From an uncultured Clostridia bacterium (GTDB taxonomy: Bacteria > Bacillota > Clostridia > TANB77 > CAG-508): 64,000 bases of DNA. The position numbers and the translations under genes were made by a program. Location of the stretch: the NCBI GenBank assembly GCA_947573445.1, contig CANPFR010000001.1, positions 22,984 through 86,983 of the forward strand, written 5' to 3'. The notes below the pieces were generated by a model. That model was not told where the DNA came from and did not search any database. It saw only the letters and a program-made list of their open reading frames with translations. Below are positions 27,397 through 37,118 of this stretch, piece by piece; positions within the stretch are counted from its first letter, which is position 1; the number at the start of each line of letters is the position of its first letter.

Positions 27397-28749
27397 CTAT
27401 ACGGTTAATGTTCCGCCTGGTGTATCTAAAATAACTAGAATATCTTCTTCTTTACCAGTTTCACAGTTGATATAAACTAGAAATTCTCGATCATTGGCTT
27501 TGCCTTTAAATTCATAGCATAAAATCTCTGTTTTCCATTCAGTTGGAATAATTGCCATTCCTTCATCTATAATTTCCAAATCTGAATTTAATTTATCTCG
27601 TGCTTCTTCTATACTTAAACTAATTTTTCCAAAATTTCTACTCGTATGAGAATTCAAATAGCCATCTGTTTCAACACCTAATATTTCTCCATTATCCAAA
27701 GCAACTTTTACTTTGATTAAGTCTGGGTAAACGACAATCCCATCATATTCATAAGCATAATTAATGGTAACCACATTGGATAACTTGGTAAAATACGTTT
27801 CTTTCATACCGTCAAATCCTTTTTGGGCAAGAAAGTTTTTGCCAATTTCATTCGCTTCTTCTTGTGACATCTTTTCCTCTCTTACTTCTCTATTATTCTG
27901 CATTTCAACTACCCAGCCACCTTTTTGAGAAATTTCTATATTGACTTTATTTTCTTGTTCTTTTAATTTTACAGAAAAATCATAACATGGTATATTGGCA
28001 TTTTCCAAAAATTGGTTAAATTCTATATTTTCAATTTTATCTGCCCCAAAAAATTCTTGTACTTTTGTTTGAGCTTCTTCTTGTGAAATGTCATTTCCAA
28101 CAAGTCCAACCTTTTCTGCTTTGTTAACATGATCAGAATAAGCACCATCGTAAATTAAACCTTCGTATTTGCTTAAGTCAGAATCGATATTAGAAAACAC
28201 AGAAACATTATCAACAGCTTGAGCATATTCTAGTGAATTACTTTTCTCTAATTCTTTCCATTGAATCGTCCCATTATACAATTCTTCTGATAATTGATTT
28301 AACGTCCCTTCCAGTTGCACACTATATTGATGTAAAGTTTTAAGATTGTCAAAGTCTTCGTCTGATAAAGCCTCATTTTGAATGTTTTTTCTAGACAATG
28401 AATACGAATAGTCACTTACTTGATTTAAAAACTTTGCCGTTTGAGAAAGTTCTTCTGAATTCATTGGCATTCCACTTAAATAAACTAAAGCTAAATTAGA
28501 ATCTCGCCAAACTTCTGTTAACGTTTCTGCTGCGTATTCAGGATTCTTGGAAATCATCGATTTAGCAAGCAAACTTTCCACACTATTCATATAATTGACC
28601 AAATTTCCAAATGATTCGTTATAACGATTTGTTTGGAAAACTTGGTAATCTTTGTTCGTATTATAGGCATAATAACCTATTGCTACAGCTATTACAGCTA
28701 ATAAAATTGTAGAAATAATCAATATTCTACTTTTGTTTTCATGATTCAT
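27397..28749 (-). CDS. ypeB: Germination protein YpeB
   Basis: 450 residues, the usual YpeB length: N-terminal membrane helix (about 8-26), helical domain with 'VWRDSNLALVYLSGMPM' and 'FLNQVSDYSYSLSRK', then PepSY-type domains (GYLNSHTSRN, 'ISLSIEEARDKLNSDL'). In Bacillus YpeB stabilises the cortex hydrolase SleB in the spore. No sleB gene lies next to it here: the upstream gene is divergent and downstream is murC. It shows that the organism makes spores. Confidence 0.9.
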   Translation of the reverse strand: MNHENKSRILIISTILLAVIAVAIGYYAYNTNKDYQVFQTNRYNESFGNLVNYMNSVESLLAKSMISKNPEYAAETLTEVWRDSNLALVYLSGMPMNSEELSQTAKFLNQVSDYSYSLSRKNIQNEALSDEDFDNLKTLHQYSVQLEGTLNQLSEELYNGTIQWKELEKSNSLEYAQAVDNVSVFSNIDSDLSKYEGLIYDGAYSDHVNKAEKVGLVGNDISQEEAQTKVQEFFGADKIENIEFNQFLENANIPCYDFSVKLKEQENKVNIEISQKGGWVVEMQNNREVREEKMSQEEANEIGKNFLAQKGFDGMKETYFTKLSNVVTINYAYEYDGIVVYPDLIKVKVALDNGEILGVETDGYLNSHTSRNFGKISLSIEEARDKLNSDLEIIDEGMAIIPTEWKTEILCYEFKGKANDREFLVYINCETGKEEDILVILDTPGGTLTV

Positions 28750-28811
28750 GATTTATTTCCTCCTCTATTTTTTTATTATTTTTTCCATATTTTCTTTTAC
28801 TATTCCAAATA

Positions 28812-28840
28812 TTGTAATTTTCATTTTTTTGTGATATAAT
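28812..28840 (+). promoter_or_regulatory. Promoter of the ugtP-like gene
   Basis: TTGTAA, 17 bp, TATAAT, 40 nt before the start codon. Confidence 0.65.
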
Positions 28841-28879
28841 TTTTTTAATATTTTTTTGTATATAATTTAAGGAGATTTT

Positions 28880-30010
28880 ATGAGAAAAGTTTTAGTTTTT
28901 TATAGTTCTTATGGTGGGGGGCACCTTTCGGCTGCAAAATCAGTGGAAAACCATATTAAACAGTATTATCCAGAAATTGAAATAAAGTTGGTGGATTGTA
29001 TTGAATATATCAATAAGCACTTGAATAAATTATTGGCAGATAGTTACAATGAAGCAGCCAAAAAAGCACCTTTCGCTTGGAAAACAGCCTATCACTTAGC
29101 AAATGATGGTTTAACTTCCAAGGCTGTTACAACTTCTAATAAATTATTTTCCATTAAATTAAATACATTGCTACAAGATTTCAAACCAGATTTGATTATT
29201 TCTACTCATCCTTTTGGAACACAAATGTGTGGCGTATTGAAAAAAAGAGGAAAAATTGATTGTCCACTTGCCACTATTTTGACAGATTTTCATATTCATG
29301 GTCAATGGCTCGTATTTCATGAGTATTGTGATTATTTCTTTGTTTCCAATCACCAAATGAAAAATGATATGATTGAATATGGCGTAAATGAGAAAAAAAT
29401 CCACGTCTCTGGAATTCCAGTCTCTGAACGATTTAAAGAACATTTCGATCGAGCACAAATTTGCCAAGAATTTAATTTAAACCCAGATGAACAAGTTGTT
29501 TTATTTTTCGCTGGTGGAGAATTTGGACTTGGTAATAAAACAACCATTTTAATTTTGAAATCTTTAATTCGCTTATTTTCAAAACTTCAAGTCATTGCTA
29601 TTGCTGGAAAAAATCCTAAAATGAAGAAAAAGTTTGAAGAACTTGTCAAAAATACAGATTCTGAAGAAAGAATTAAAGTGTTAGATTATACCACTAAAGT
29701 ACCTGAACTTATGTCAATTTCTTCGTTTATCATAACCAAACCTGGTGGGCTTACTTCGACAGAGAGTTTAACCGCCCATTTGCCAATGGTAATTATTAAT
29801 CCCATTCCTGGTCAAGAAGAAGAAAACGCTACATTTTTAGTGGAAAAAGGAGTTGCCATTTGGATCAAAAAAAATGACAATGTTGCAAGAGCTTTGAAAA
29901 ACTTATATCGTGAACCACAAAAATTGCTTTTGATGAAAGAAAATACAGTTGCTTTAGCAAAATCAAATTCAACAGAAGTGATCTGCAATGTGCTACTCAA
30001 AATGAAGTGA
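28880..30010 (+). CDS. MGDG synthase/UgtP-family glycosyltransferase
   Basis: 376 residues. N-terminal 'SYGGGHLSAAK' (the G-G-G-H motif of the MGDG synthase family), 'DFHIHGQW', then the GT28-like C-terminal half with 'FAGGEFGLGNK', 'ITKPGGLTSTES' and 'PIPGQEEENA'. The family transfers glucose or galactose from a UDP-sugar to diacylglycerol at the membrane inner face, making glycolipid and lipoteichoic acid anchors. Sugar and number of steps cannot be told. AAGGAG precedes the ATG. Confidence 0.88.
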   Translation: MRKVLVFYSSYGGGHLSAAKSVENHIKQYYPEIEIKLVDCIEYINKHLNKLLADSYNEAAKKAPFAWKTAYHLANDGLTSKAVTTSNKLFSIKLNTLLQDFKPDLIISTHPFGTQMCGVLKKRGKIDCPLATILTDFHIHGQWLVFHEYCDYFFVSNHQMKNDMIEYGVNEKKIHVSGIPVSERFKEHFDRAQICQEFNLNPDEQVVLFFAGGEFGLGNKTTILILKSLIRLFSKLQVIAIAGKNPKMKKKFEELVKNTDSEERIKVLDYTTKVPELMSISSFIITKPGGLTSTESLTAHLPMVIINPIPGQEEENATFLVEKGVAIWIKKNDNVARALKNLYREPQKLLLMKENTVALAKSNSTEVICNVLLKMK

Positions 30011-30034
30011 TTTTTATTATCACTTCATTTTTTC
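30001..30034 (+). terminator. Terminator of the ugtP-like gene
   Basis: AATGAAGTGA ... TCACTTCATT stem, starting inside the last codons and followed by T's. Confidence 0.75.
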
Positions 30035-30065
30035 ATATATTCAATCAATAAAACAAAAAACATTT

Positions 30066-30683
30066 TTATTTAACAGCTATATAATCTTTCATGCTTTCAA
30101 ACTTGCTATCTCCTATCCCTGATACCTTTTTAATATCTTCAATCGTTTGAAATTTCCCATTTTCCTCACGATATGTAATGATTTTCTGGGCAGTCGATGT
30201 ACCAATTCCTGGAATGCTAGTAAGTTCTGCTTCAGTTGCTTTATTAATGTTGATTTTTCCACTGGTATTACTATTCGTTCCAGAAACATTAGATGATGGT
30301 ACACTTGTCTCATCTTCAGCCTCCTCTTCTGCTACATTGGGAATATAGATTTTTTCACCATCTGAGACTTCATATGCCAAATTTATATTCTTTAAATTGG
30401 CTTCTGGTTTTACTCCTCCTGCATTTTGTATAGCATCTTCGATTCTTGCACCTTGCTCTAATTCGATTACTCCAGGAATATTAACTTCTCCTGCAATGTA
30501 CACTTTTATCCTTGTGTCTTCTTCGGTTGTTACCTTCTCCTCCACTTTGTTTTCTATTACAACAGCACTATTTAAAATCTCTTCATAATTGCTTTCTTCT
30601 TGCTGATTCGAAAAATAATAAACGATTGCAAGAACTCCGACAACAATTACTATAGCAATTTTTATTATTGTTTGTTTATTCAT
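30066..30683 (-). CDS. comEA: ComEA-like DNA-binding competence protein
   Basis: 205 residues: N-terminal membrane helix (about 7-24), an SLBB domain ('IKVYIAGEVNIPGVIEL' ... 'GGVKPEANLKNINLA'), a Ser/Asn linker, and a double helix-hairpin-helix 'ININKATEAELTSIPGIG' ... 'VSGIGDSKFESMKDYI'. ComEA binds DNA outside the membrane in transformation. ComEC/ComEB are not adjacent. Typical length and domain order. Confidence 0.92.
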   Translation of the reverse strand: MNKQTIIKIAIVIVVGVLAIVYYFSNQQEESNYEEILNSAVVIENKVEEKVTTEEDTRIKVYIAGEVNIPGVIELEQGARIEDAIQNAGGVKPEANLKNINLAYEVSDGEKIYIPNVAEEEAEDETSVPSSNVSGTNSNTSGKININKATEAELTSIPGIGTSTAQKIITYREENGKFQTIEDIKKVSGIGDSKFESMKDYIAVK

Positions 30684-30785
30684 ATTTAATCAGTCCTTTC
30701 TTTTTTATAAATTTTGAGTTTTTTTGTTGAATTTTGTTTCTATTTAATATATGATAATTAGGAAATTATTTTTTAAGGAGTTTAT

Positions 30786-32030
30786 ATGAGATTCAAAAGA
30801 AAAATTTTTATATTATTTTTGATAATAAGTTTGAGTTTTACCTGTCGAAGTTTGGCTACAGAACCTACCATTGCATCGAGTGCAGGAATTCTTGTAGAAG
30901 CAAGTACTGGAAAAATATTATATGAAAAAAATGCCTATGAAAAAATGTATCCAGCTAGTACAACAAAAGTCTTGACTGCTATTTTAGTACTGGAAAACTG
31001 CAATTTAGATGAAATGGCAAGTGTGAGCCATAATGCAATCTTTTCTATTCCAAATGGCTATGTAAATTGCAATTTGCAAGAAGGTGAAAAAATATCTATA
31101 AAAGATTTGATGTATGCTTTGATGGTAAAATCTGCTAATGATGCCGCAGTTGTTTTAGCTGAACACATTGGTGGTTCTGTGGGAGGTTTTGCTGAAATGA
31201 TGAACAAAAAAGCAAAAGAAATCGGTTGTCAAAACACTCATTTTGTCAATCCAAATGGGATTCATGATGAAAATCATTATACAACAGCTTATGATTTATA
31301 TCTTATGGCATCTTATGGTATGAAAAATGAAACTTTCAGGAATTACGTTTCTACGCCTTCTTACACTTTGCCTACAACAAATAAATACGCAACCAATGAT
31401 CGAATTTGTATTACAACAAACGATATGATTCGTCCAAATAGTCGATATTACAATGAAAATGCCATTGGTATAAAAACAGGCTATACAACAGAAGCACAAA
31501 ATTGTTTAATTGCTGCTGCTCGCAAAAATGATATTGAAGTAATTTCCGTTGTTTTACATGCTGGAACAAATGAGCAAGGTTTAAGTGAACGCTATATTGA
31601 TACAAAAACATTATTTGACTATGGGTTTGACGATTTTTCATTTTCAGACATTGTAATAAAAAACGATGTGATAAAAAATATCGAAATTGAAAATGGAACA
31701 AAGGATACAAAAAATTTGGAATTAATTGCAAAAAACACAATTTCTTCGTATGTTCATAAAGAAATGGATGTGAAAAGTCTAAGCCCAAAAATCACGCTAA
31801 ATGAGGACTTAAAAGCACCCATTCAGGCTGGTAGCGTTTTGGGAAATGTAACTTATTTAGTGGATGATATCGAATATACCACTGAACTTGTTGCAAAATC
31901 TGATGTTTCGAAAAAATTTGACATAACCATATTGGTTTTAGTCGGTGGCGTAATATTGTTATTATTAGGGATTGGAATTTTGGGAATATGTGCTAAGAAA
32001 AAAGCAAACGTGAAAAAACGTAGGAAATAA
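30786..32030 (+). CDS. D-alanyl-D-alanine carboxypeptidase (DacF/PBP5 family)
   Basis: 414 residues: signal peptide (about 1-25), SxxK motif 'YPASTTKVL' (Ser58, Lys61), SxN 'VKSANDAAV', KTG 'GIKTGYTTEA', a C-terminal domain and a final membrane helix with basic tail (about 385-414). It trims the terminal D-Ala of peptidoglycan stem peptides outside the cell. AAGGAG lies 8 nt before the ATG. The hydrophobic C-terminal helix, rather than an amphipathic one, is common in Clostridia. Confidence 0.93.
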   Translation: MRFKRKIFILFLIISLSFTCRSLATEPTIASSAGILVEASTGKILYEKNAYEKMYPASTTKVLTAILVLENCNLDEMASVSHNAIFSIPNGYVNCNLQEGEKISIKDLMYALMVKSANDAAVVLAEHIGGSVGGFAEMMNKKAKEIGCQNTHFVNPNGIHDENHYTTAYDLYLMASYGMKNETFRNYVSTPSYTLPTTNKYATNDRICITTNDMIRPNSRYYNENAIGIKTGYTTEAQNCLIAAARKNDIEVISVVLHAGTNEQGLSERYIDTKTLFDYGFDDFSFSDIVIKNDVIKNIEIENGTKDTKNLELIAKNTISSYVHKEMDVKSLSPKITLNEDLKAPIQAGSVLGNVTYLVDDIEYTTELVAKSDVSKKFDITILVLVGGVILLLLGIGILGICAKKKANVKKRRK

Positions 32031-32046
32031 TTCCTATTTCTATTAT

Positions 32047-32080
32047 AAAAGCTTGCTCCAAAAAAAGCAAGCTTTTTCTT
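32047..32080. terminator. Bidirectional terminator
   Basis: AAAAGCTTGC ... GCAAGCTTTT stem between convergent genes with T/A runs on both sides. Confidence 0.8.
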
Positions 32081-32099
32081 ATTTTTTTACAAAATAATT

Positions 32100-33168
32100 T
32101 TATTTCTTTTTTGATTTTGTTGTTTTAGTAGAATTCGTTGTATTCGCTGTATTGCTTGTATTTGTTATGGTTGAACCAGATCCTGTTGTTGTTTCTAGAG
32201 CCTCTAAATACTGATTAATTTGAGTAACAACTTGGGTTGTTTCTTTTTCATTGTTAATAAAAAACCACAAACCATTACATTTTTCGGATTCTCCTGGTAC
32301 CTGATTACTTTGGATATTCGCTGTATCAAAACTAACTGCCCATGGTAAATAAGCATAAATTTCATCTAATGTTAGATTCGTTTTCACATTTTTAAAAATC
32401 GACGACGTTATCTTTTTTATGTGTGTTATATTTTTTAGATCCAGTGTTTGTTTGGCAAGTTCTGTCATGAATTCTCTTTGTGTTCTCATTCTACCATAAT
32501 CGTTATCTCCATATTCTGAAGAATAAGTTGTTCCATTGTTATTGTGTCTGAATCTTAGTAACTGTTCCGCATGTTCTCCATCTATTTTTTGGTGACCTTT
32601 TTTCAAATGGATGTGTAAATTTTGCGTCTTATCATCATAATCCATATTAATTGGCACATCAAAATATACACCATCAATTGCATCAACCAAATCAATCACA
32701 ACTTGATTATTTACAATTACATAATATTCAATTTCCATCCCAATCATTTCGCCTATCATTTCCATTGCTTCTTCTGGCCCTTTTCTGGAATATAACGCAT
32801 TAATTTTATCATTACCAGTTGCTTTTGATTTGCTTTTTCCAATAAAAGTATCTCTTGGAATGGACAACATAGAAGCCCTTTGCGTTTTAGGATTGTAAGA
32901 ACATACCATAATGGTATCTGTTAATTCCGCTTCAATGTCTTGACTGATTCCGTAATAACAAAACATTTATGGTCTCCAAATCCTCCAATTTAGTAGCATC
33001 TTGATCTAAAACAGTTGCTAATAAACCTTGTAAGCCTCCCCCATTTGCAGAAATTGAATAACCTAAATAAGCCCCTAGCCCAATGATTAAAAGCAAAATA
33101 ATAATAATTATTATTTTCCCAATATTTTTCTTTTTCTTTTTTTCTTTACTATCTTTCTTTTTTCCCAA
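32100..33168 (-). CDS. LytR-CpsA-Psr (LCP) family protein, read through a +1 frameshift at CGG
   Basis: LCP enzymes attach teichoic acids or other glycopolymers to peptidoglycan. The first frame (33168) gives a Lys-rich start, a membrane helix (about 17-36) and up to 'ETINVLLL'. At 32952-32950 the 0-frame codon is CGG and a stop follows 5 codons later. Skipping the C continues 'VLLL-GISQD', then the LCP domain: 'SMLSIPRDT', 'KINALYSRKG', 'LLRFRH', 'DYGRMRTQREF'. Merged product about 355 residues with a Thr/Ser-rich tail, the normal LCP layout. Without the shift no catalytic domain would be made. Third gene of the DUF5711-cvpA operon. Confidence 0.85.
32949..32952 (-). other. +1 frameshift site CGG-A in the LCP gene
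   Basis: Coding strand TTA TTA CGG AAT in frame 0; dropping C gives TTA TTA GGA ATC, the Gly-Ile at the start of the LCP domain. No homopolymer. Purine-rich GGATTTGGAG lies about 20 nt upstream. Confidence 0.75.
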
Positions 33169-33199
33169 TCGATCATCTCCATTTATTAAAATATTTATA

Positions 33200-33907
33200 T
33201 TATAAGAACTTAAATATCAAGTTTAAAATTATATTATGATTAAACATTTTACTACCAATTAGTGAATCTTGTATAGCAGTTGCAATCACTGCGTTGTTGT
33301 TCATTGGTAAAATCAGTGATATAATCGCAAACACTGCATAAATGATTAAAAAACCTTTTATCGTTCCATATATCATACCACCTGATTTATTAAATATTCG
33401 TATTATTGGCAAGTTTGCCAATAAATCAATATAACTCTTTAAAAGATACAAAGCAATTCTTACTATGGTAAATAAAGCAAAAAATACAATTACACTTACA
33501 ATTTTATGTGCTATTTGAATAGACAAGTAAGTCAGCAAACTCTCTTTTGTTTCTTCCACCATATCTGTAATCTCATCACCAACAAATATTTTCAAAATCC
33601 CATTCATGCTTTCGCTTTCTTGCAATTGTTCAGTTGTTTCAACATCATCTTTTTCAAATAAAACTTGCAGTTTTTCTTCGCAAGCATTCTCTAAATTTTG
33701 CCCTATTTTGGTTTGATTGACAATGTAATTGGTAACTGGTTTATACAAAATAAATACTAAGATAATAGCAATCAACGAAGAACAGATATTAAATACTACA
33801 TGAGCAATACCTCTTTTATACCCCCACACTGCATTCCCTACTATGATGATAAAAAGTATTATATCCACTATTATTCCACTTAGGGACAATCCATTTAACA
33901 CAGACAT
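33200..33907 (-). CDS. cvpA: CvpA family membrane protein
   Basis: 235 residues, about five membrane helices. 'IIVDIILFIIIVGNAVWGYKRG' in part (the CvpA opening D-hydrophobic-GYKRG pattern), a polar loop (about 70-120) and 'SGGMIYGTIKGFLIIY', which matches the C-terminal CvpA signature (G...G..KG). The family is linked to colicin V production, purine metabolism and envelope homeostasis, with no settled biochemical role. 14 nt after the DUF5711 gene. Confidence 0.85.
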   Translation of the reverse strand: MSVLNGLSLSGIIVDIILFIIIVGNAVWGYKRGIAHVVFNICSSLIAIILVFILYKPVTNYIVNQTKIGQNLENACEEKLQVLFEKDDVETTEQLQESESMNGILKIFVGDEITDMVEETKESLLTYLSIQIAHKIVSVIVFFALFTIVRIALYLLKSYIDLLANLPIIRIFNKSGGMIYGTIKGFLIIYAVFAIISLILPMNNNAVIATAIQDSLIGSKMFNHNIILNLIFKFL

Positions 33908-33921
33908 CTCATTCCCTCCTA

Positions 33922-35085
33922 TTATATATTAATTACCTCGATTTTATTATGATATACAATTCCCATTATCTTTTCGCTTAATACAATGTTTTGTATTTCA
34001 CTATTCGTTGTATATCGTTTCACTAGCCATCCACTTGAATTAACAACTCTTACTTCATTCACCAATTTGAGACATATAAAATCTTCACTTACTTTCAGTT
34101 GTTTTGGTAAATCGTTTTCTAAAATATATAATTTATCGCTTTTTCCTGTTGTACTTTTTATATTCATTTTGTATTGATAAGAAAATAAACCTGAATTCTC
34201 CTTTTCTATGGTAATGATGTTATCACCTAAATTAATATCTGTAAAAAGGGTTCCATCGTTTATATCATATATTTTCTCATCAGATGATGATGTTATTTTT
34301 TGAATGTAGGAGTCAAACATGCAAATAGCTTCATTTTTGTCATTGAATTGAATATTGTTTAAAATTTTACTAGATTCTGATTCGTAAGTATATTGAACAG
34401 AATCTTCTGCATTTCCTACTACAGACTCAATTGATATTATTTTGACGATGGATTTTACAATCGTTCCTGAATAGTCAATTTGTCCAATTGCTAAATATTT
34501 ATTGTTTGCTGAAACTTCAGAACAGACTGCATAACTTTTTTTCAAATATACTTTCAACAATTCCTCGCCTTCTGTGTTATAAACAACAATTACCGATTTA
34601 TAAGTTGCATTTTTTAAAAGTACTGAAACATATCCGTTTGAATTGACACTTACACGATAAATCTGACCATCCAATTCTTTTTCCCATTTGATAACAGTAT
34701 CTGAAATGAGATATAATTTCTGGGCATTGTCATCTGCTAGTACACAGTATTTATCACTGGAAGCCATATAGGGAGTTGTTACATTAACATCAAGTTTAGC
34801 CACACTTGTTGCTTCTTGGTTATAAAATGTTAATGCGTTTTTACTAAGAATCGTTATATATTTGTCAAATGCATATATATATGGGTTACTGTCTGAATTG
34901 ATTTCAATCATATTGGCTGTATTTTCTAGAATTTCTTTTTTTAAAATTTTGGTATCAATCATTTCTCTAAATTCATCATTAATTAGGTAACTTGCCAAAA
35001 TAAACACGATACAAAGTACAATTACAGATGATACACTTATTTTAACCATATTCTTTTTTGAACGTATCTTTGGTTTTTCTTCCAT
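33922..35085 (-). CDS. DUF5711-like membrane-anchored beta-propeller protein
   Basis: 387 residues: basic N-terminus, membrane helix (about 15-34), then about 340 residues of repeating beta-strand units ('YIYAFDKYITILSKNALTFYN', 'YCVLADDNAQKLYLIS', 'GYVSVLLKNATYKSVIVVYN'), which suggests a propeller outside the membrane. The pattern matches the DUF5711 family found next to cvpA and LCP genes in Clostridia. No enzymatic motif. First gene of its operon. Confidence 0.7.
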   Translation of the reverse strand: MEEKPKIRSKKNMVKISVSSVIVLCIVFILASYLINDEFREMIDTKILKKEILENTANMIEINSDSNPYIYAFDKYITILSKNALTFYNQEATSVAKLDVNVTTPYMASSDKYCVLADDNAQKLYLISDTVIKWEKELDGQIYRVSVNSNGYVSVLLKNATYKSVIVVYNTEGEELLKVYLKKSYAVCSEVSANNKYLAIGQIDYSGTIVKSIVKIISIESVVGNAEDSVQYTYESESSKILNNIQFNDKNEAICMFDSYIQKITSSSDEKIYDINDGTLFTDINLGDNIITIEKENSGLFSYQYKMNIKSTTGKSDKLYILENDLPKQLKVSEDFICLKLVNEVRVVNSSGWLVKRYTTNSEIQNIVLSEKIMGIVYHNKIEVINI

Positions 35086-35115
35086 TCTTTTCCGCCTAAT
35101 TGTAAATTTTTTATT

Positions 35116-35144
35116 ATCATATCAATAATCAAAAATTTTTTCAA
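35116..35144 (-). promoter_or_regulatory. Promoter of the DUF5711-cvpA-LCP operon
   Basis: Minus strand TTGAAA, 17 bp, TATGAT, 31 nt before the start codon. Confidence 0.7.
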
Positions 35145-35650
35145 GCAATATCTAATAAATTCACAAACATTTCATAATTTCGTCAAAAAAGCAAATGGGA
35201 AACTTTTCAATTCAGACTTTGAAATCTGTTGATTTGTTCCCATTTTAATAATAATTTACTACATAATTAGTTAAATTTTTTATTTTTTTCTATAAACATC
35301 CCCTATTTTTCTTATCCAACAACTTTACAGTATTGTAAACTAAATCATAAACAAAAAAAATAATGCCTTTTAAGCACTATTTTTCCATAACTCCCCTACC
35401 TTTTATTATACCATATTTACGTAAATTTGTCAATTGACAAATCAGTAAAATTGTGCTCTCACTTGATTTTACTGATTTTGCTGTTTCTGTCGAAACATTT
35501 TATTTTTTCCCTGACTTTTCCTTATTTATCAATATAGATTTGGCACTTTATGAAAAATCACCTCATAAAAATTAAATTTTCTTGCAAAATCCCTTGTCCA
35601 ATTTTTAGTTATATGATATGATGTTATATATTAGTACAAAGGAGAATTAT
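35145..35650. other. Intergenic region with two strong inverted repeats
   Basis: About 500 nt without a supported gene. It holds AAATGGGA/TCCCATTT arms (35193-35245) and a perfect 13-bp inverted repeat AAATCAGTAAAAT with a 14-nt loop (35439-35478). Neither has a clean T run, so they are not ordinary terminators. The last 70 nt should hold the promoter of the next plus-strand gene. Confidence 0.5.
35439..35478. repeat. Perfect 13-bp inverted repeat
   Basis: Arms AAATCAGTAAAAT and ATTTTACTGATTT around a 14-nt loop, with no T run on either side. Purpose unknown; an operator or an RNA stem are both possible. Confidence 0.6.
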
Positions 35651-36220
35651 ATGGAAACTAAAGATACCAATTATAAAAAAGTTTTAAAATCAAATATTAT
35701 CTTATTTTTATCTTATGGAATTTTGACTACTTTTATTTTCATGTTACTAACTATCTCTATAAAATGTGCATTGCATGGCATTTTTAATACTGCCTTATCC
35801 ATATCACTTTCATTAATTAGTGGAATTATTATTTTTTATTTACTTCGTTTCGTGTGCCGTAGTAGCATTCTGGAGACTTTTTCTAAAACTAAGTTATCGC
35901 AAGAAAATTCAACTCTTTTTCTAAAAAAAATGAATGTATTTTTTATCATTTGCATGATACTTTCCATTTTGATTTGTATTGCTTATTTAATTATTAATAA
36001 TATACTATTTGCCAAGGCAATCACACAAGCTTATGAAAAATATGAGTTTATTTCTTTAGATTTAGCTGATCAAATTGCTGATAAAATTAGAGAAAACTAT
36101 CAAGATTCGCTCATTGGCAAAGTATCTTCGACAATTATTATAGAGCTTTCCTTAGCAATTTCATTTTTTAGTTTAATACCTTATCAGAAAAAATTATTAT
36201 CAAAATATAATCAAGCATAA
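35651..36220 (+). CDS. Four-helix membrane protein, unknown
   Basis: 189 residues from the ATG at 35651, chosen because AAAGGAG lies 7 nt before it (the ATG at 35618 has none). Four membrane helices (about 12-34, 42-60, 90-115, 165-180) with short basic loops. No signature recognised. Convergent with the ZIP gene and closed by a strong terminator. Confidence 0.6.
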   Translation: METKDTNYKKVLKSNIILFLSYGILTTFIFMLLTISIKCALHGIFNTALSISLSLISGIIIFYLLRFVCRSSILETFSKTKLSQENSTLFLKKMNVFFIICMILSILICIAYLIINNILFAKAITQAYEKYEFISLDLADQIADKIRENYQDSLIGKVSSTIIIELSLAISFFSLIPYQKKLLSKYNQA

Positions 36221-36225
36221 GTTTT

Positions 36226-36266
36226 AAAAAGAATCCATTTTAGTCATCTAAAATGGATTCTTTTTT
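36226..36266. terminator. Bidirectional terminator
   Basis: AAAAAGAATCCATTTTAG ... and its complement, with A and T runs, between convergent genes. Confidence 0.85.
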
Positions 36267-36267
36267 A

Positions 36268-37008
36268 CTATGTTATCACTTTTGCTAAAATGCCTAAAGT
36301 AATACCCAAAATATTACCAAAAGAAGAAAATCTTCCTTTATACATTTTATTTGATTCCGGGATTAATTCACACGAAACAATATAAAGCATTGCACCAGCT
36401 GCAAACGCTAGCGAAAATCCAATAAGTCCTTTTGAAATATTACCAATAATCGCTCCAAAAAACGCCCCTATTCCAGTTGTAACACCTGATAATGCAGTCA
36501 TCACAATTGCTTTGCATTTTCCATAACCACTATTGTTAATTGGTAGTGCAATGGATATTCCTTCTGGTACATCATGAATTGCTATTGCAATGGCAAGTGA
36601 TAACCCCAATGCACTAGATGCATCAAACCCAGAACCAATTGCGAGTCCTTCCGGGAAATTATGTACGGCAAGCCCCACACAAATAATCATTCCTGTTCTA
36701 AATAATGTATTATTATTTACATTTTTTTGGGCAAAATTGATTCGCTTGATTATTTCATCACATACAATCATCACAATAATGCCAGCTGCAATTCCAATAA
36801 TACAACCCGTTATATTCGAAAATTCCAATGCTTCTGGGATTAAATCAAAACAGATAATTGCTGTCATGAGTCCTGCTGCAAATTCTAGCACAAAACTCAA
36901 AATTTTATTTGAGTTAATTTTCAAAAACGCCCCAATAATTCCCCCCAACGTTGTACCTAACATCCCAAAAATTAAACCATAACTTGTTATTGTACCTATA
37001 CTTTCCAT
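36268..37008 (-). CDS. ZIP family metal transporter (ZupT/GufA-like)
   Basis: 246 residues, eight membrane helices. Carries the metal-binding pair 'HNFPEGLAIGSG' (helix 4) and 'IAIHDVPEGISIALP' (helix 5), the hallmark of ZIP transporters that bring Zn, Fe or Mn into the cell. AAAGGAG precedes the ATG by 8 nt. I see no recognisable metal riboswitch or Fur/Zur box upstream. Confidence 0.93.
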   Translation of the reverse strand: MESIGTITSYGLIFGMLGTTLGGIIGAFLKINSNKILSFVLEFAAGLMTAIICFDLIPEALEFSNITGCIIGIAAGIIVMIVCDEIIKRINFAQKNVNNNTLFRTGMIICVGLAVHNFPEGLAIGSGFDASSALGLSLAIAIAIHDVPEGISIALPINNSGYGKCKAIVMTALSGVTTGIGAFFGAIIGNISKGLIGFSLAFAAGAMLYIVSCELIPESNKMYKGRFSSFGNILGITLGILAKVIT

Positions 37009-37087
37009 TTATAATCTCCTTTGTTTTTTTATAAATCATATTAAAATAGAATAAAATTATGATAAAATTTTTATTTTTCATCATATC

Positions 37088-37118
37088 AAAAAAGAAAGTT
37101 TCCAAAAAAACTTTCTTC
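37088..37118. terminator. Terminator after the M23 peptidase gene
   Basis: AAGAAAGTTT ... AAACTTTCTT stem with flanking A/T runs. Confidence 0.75.
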
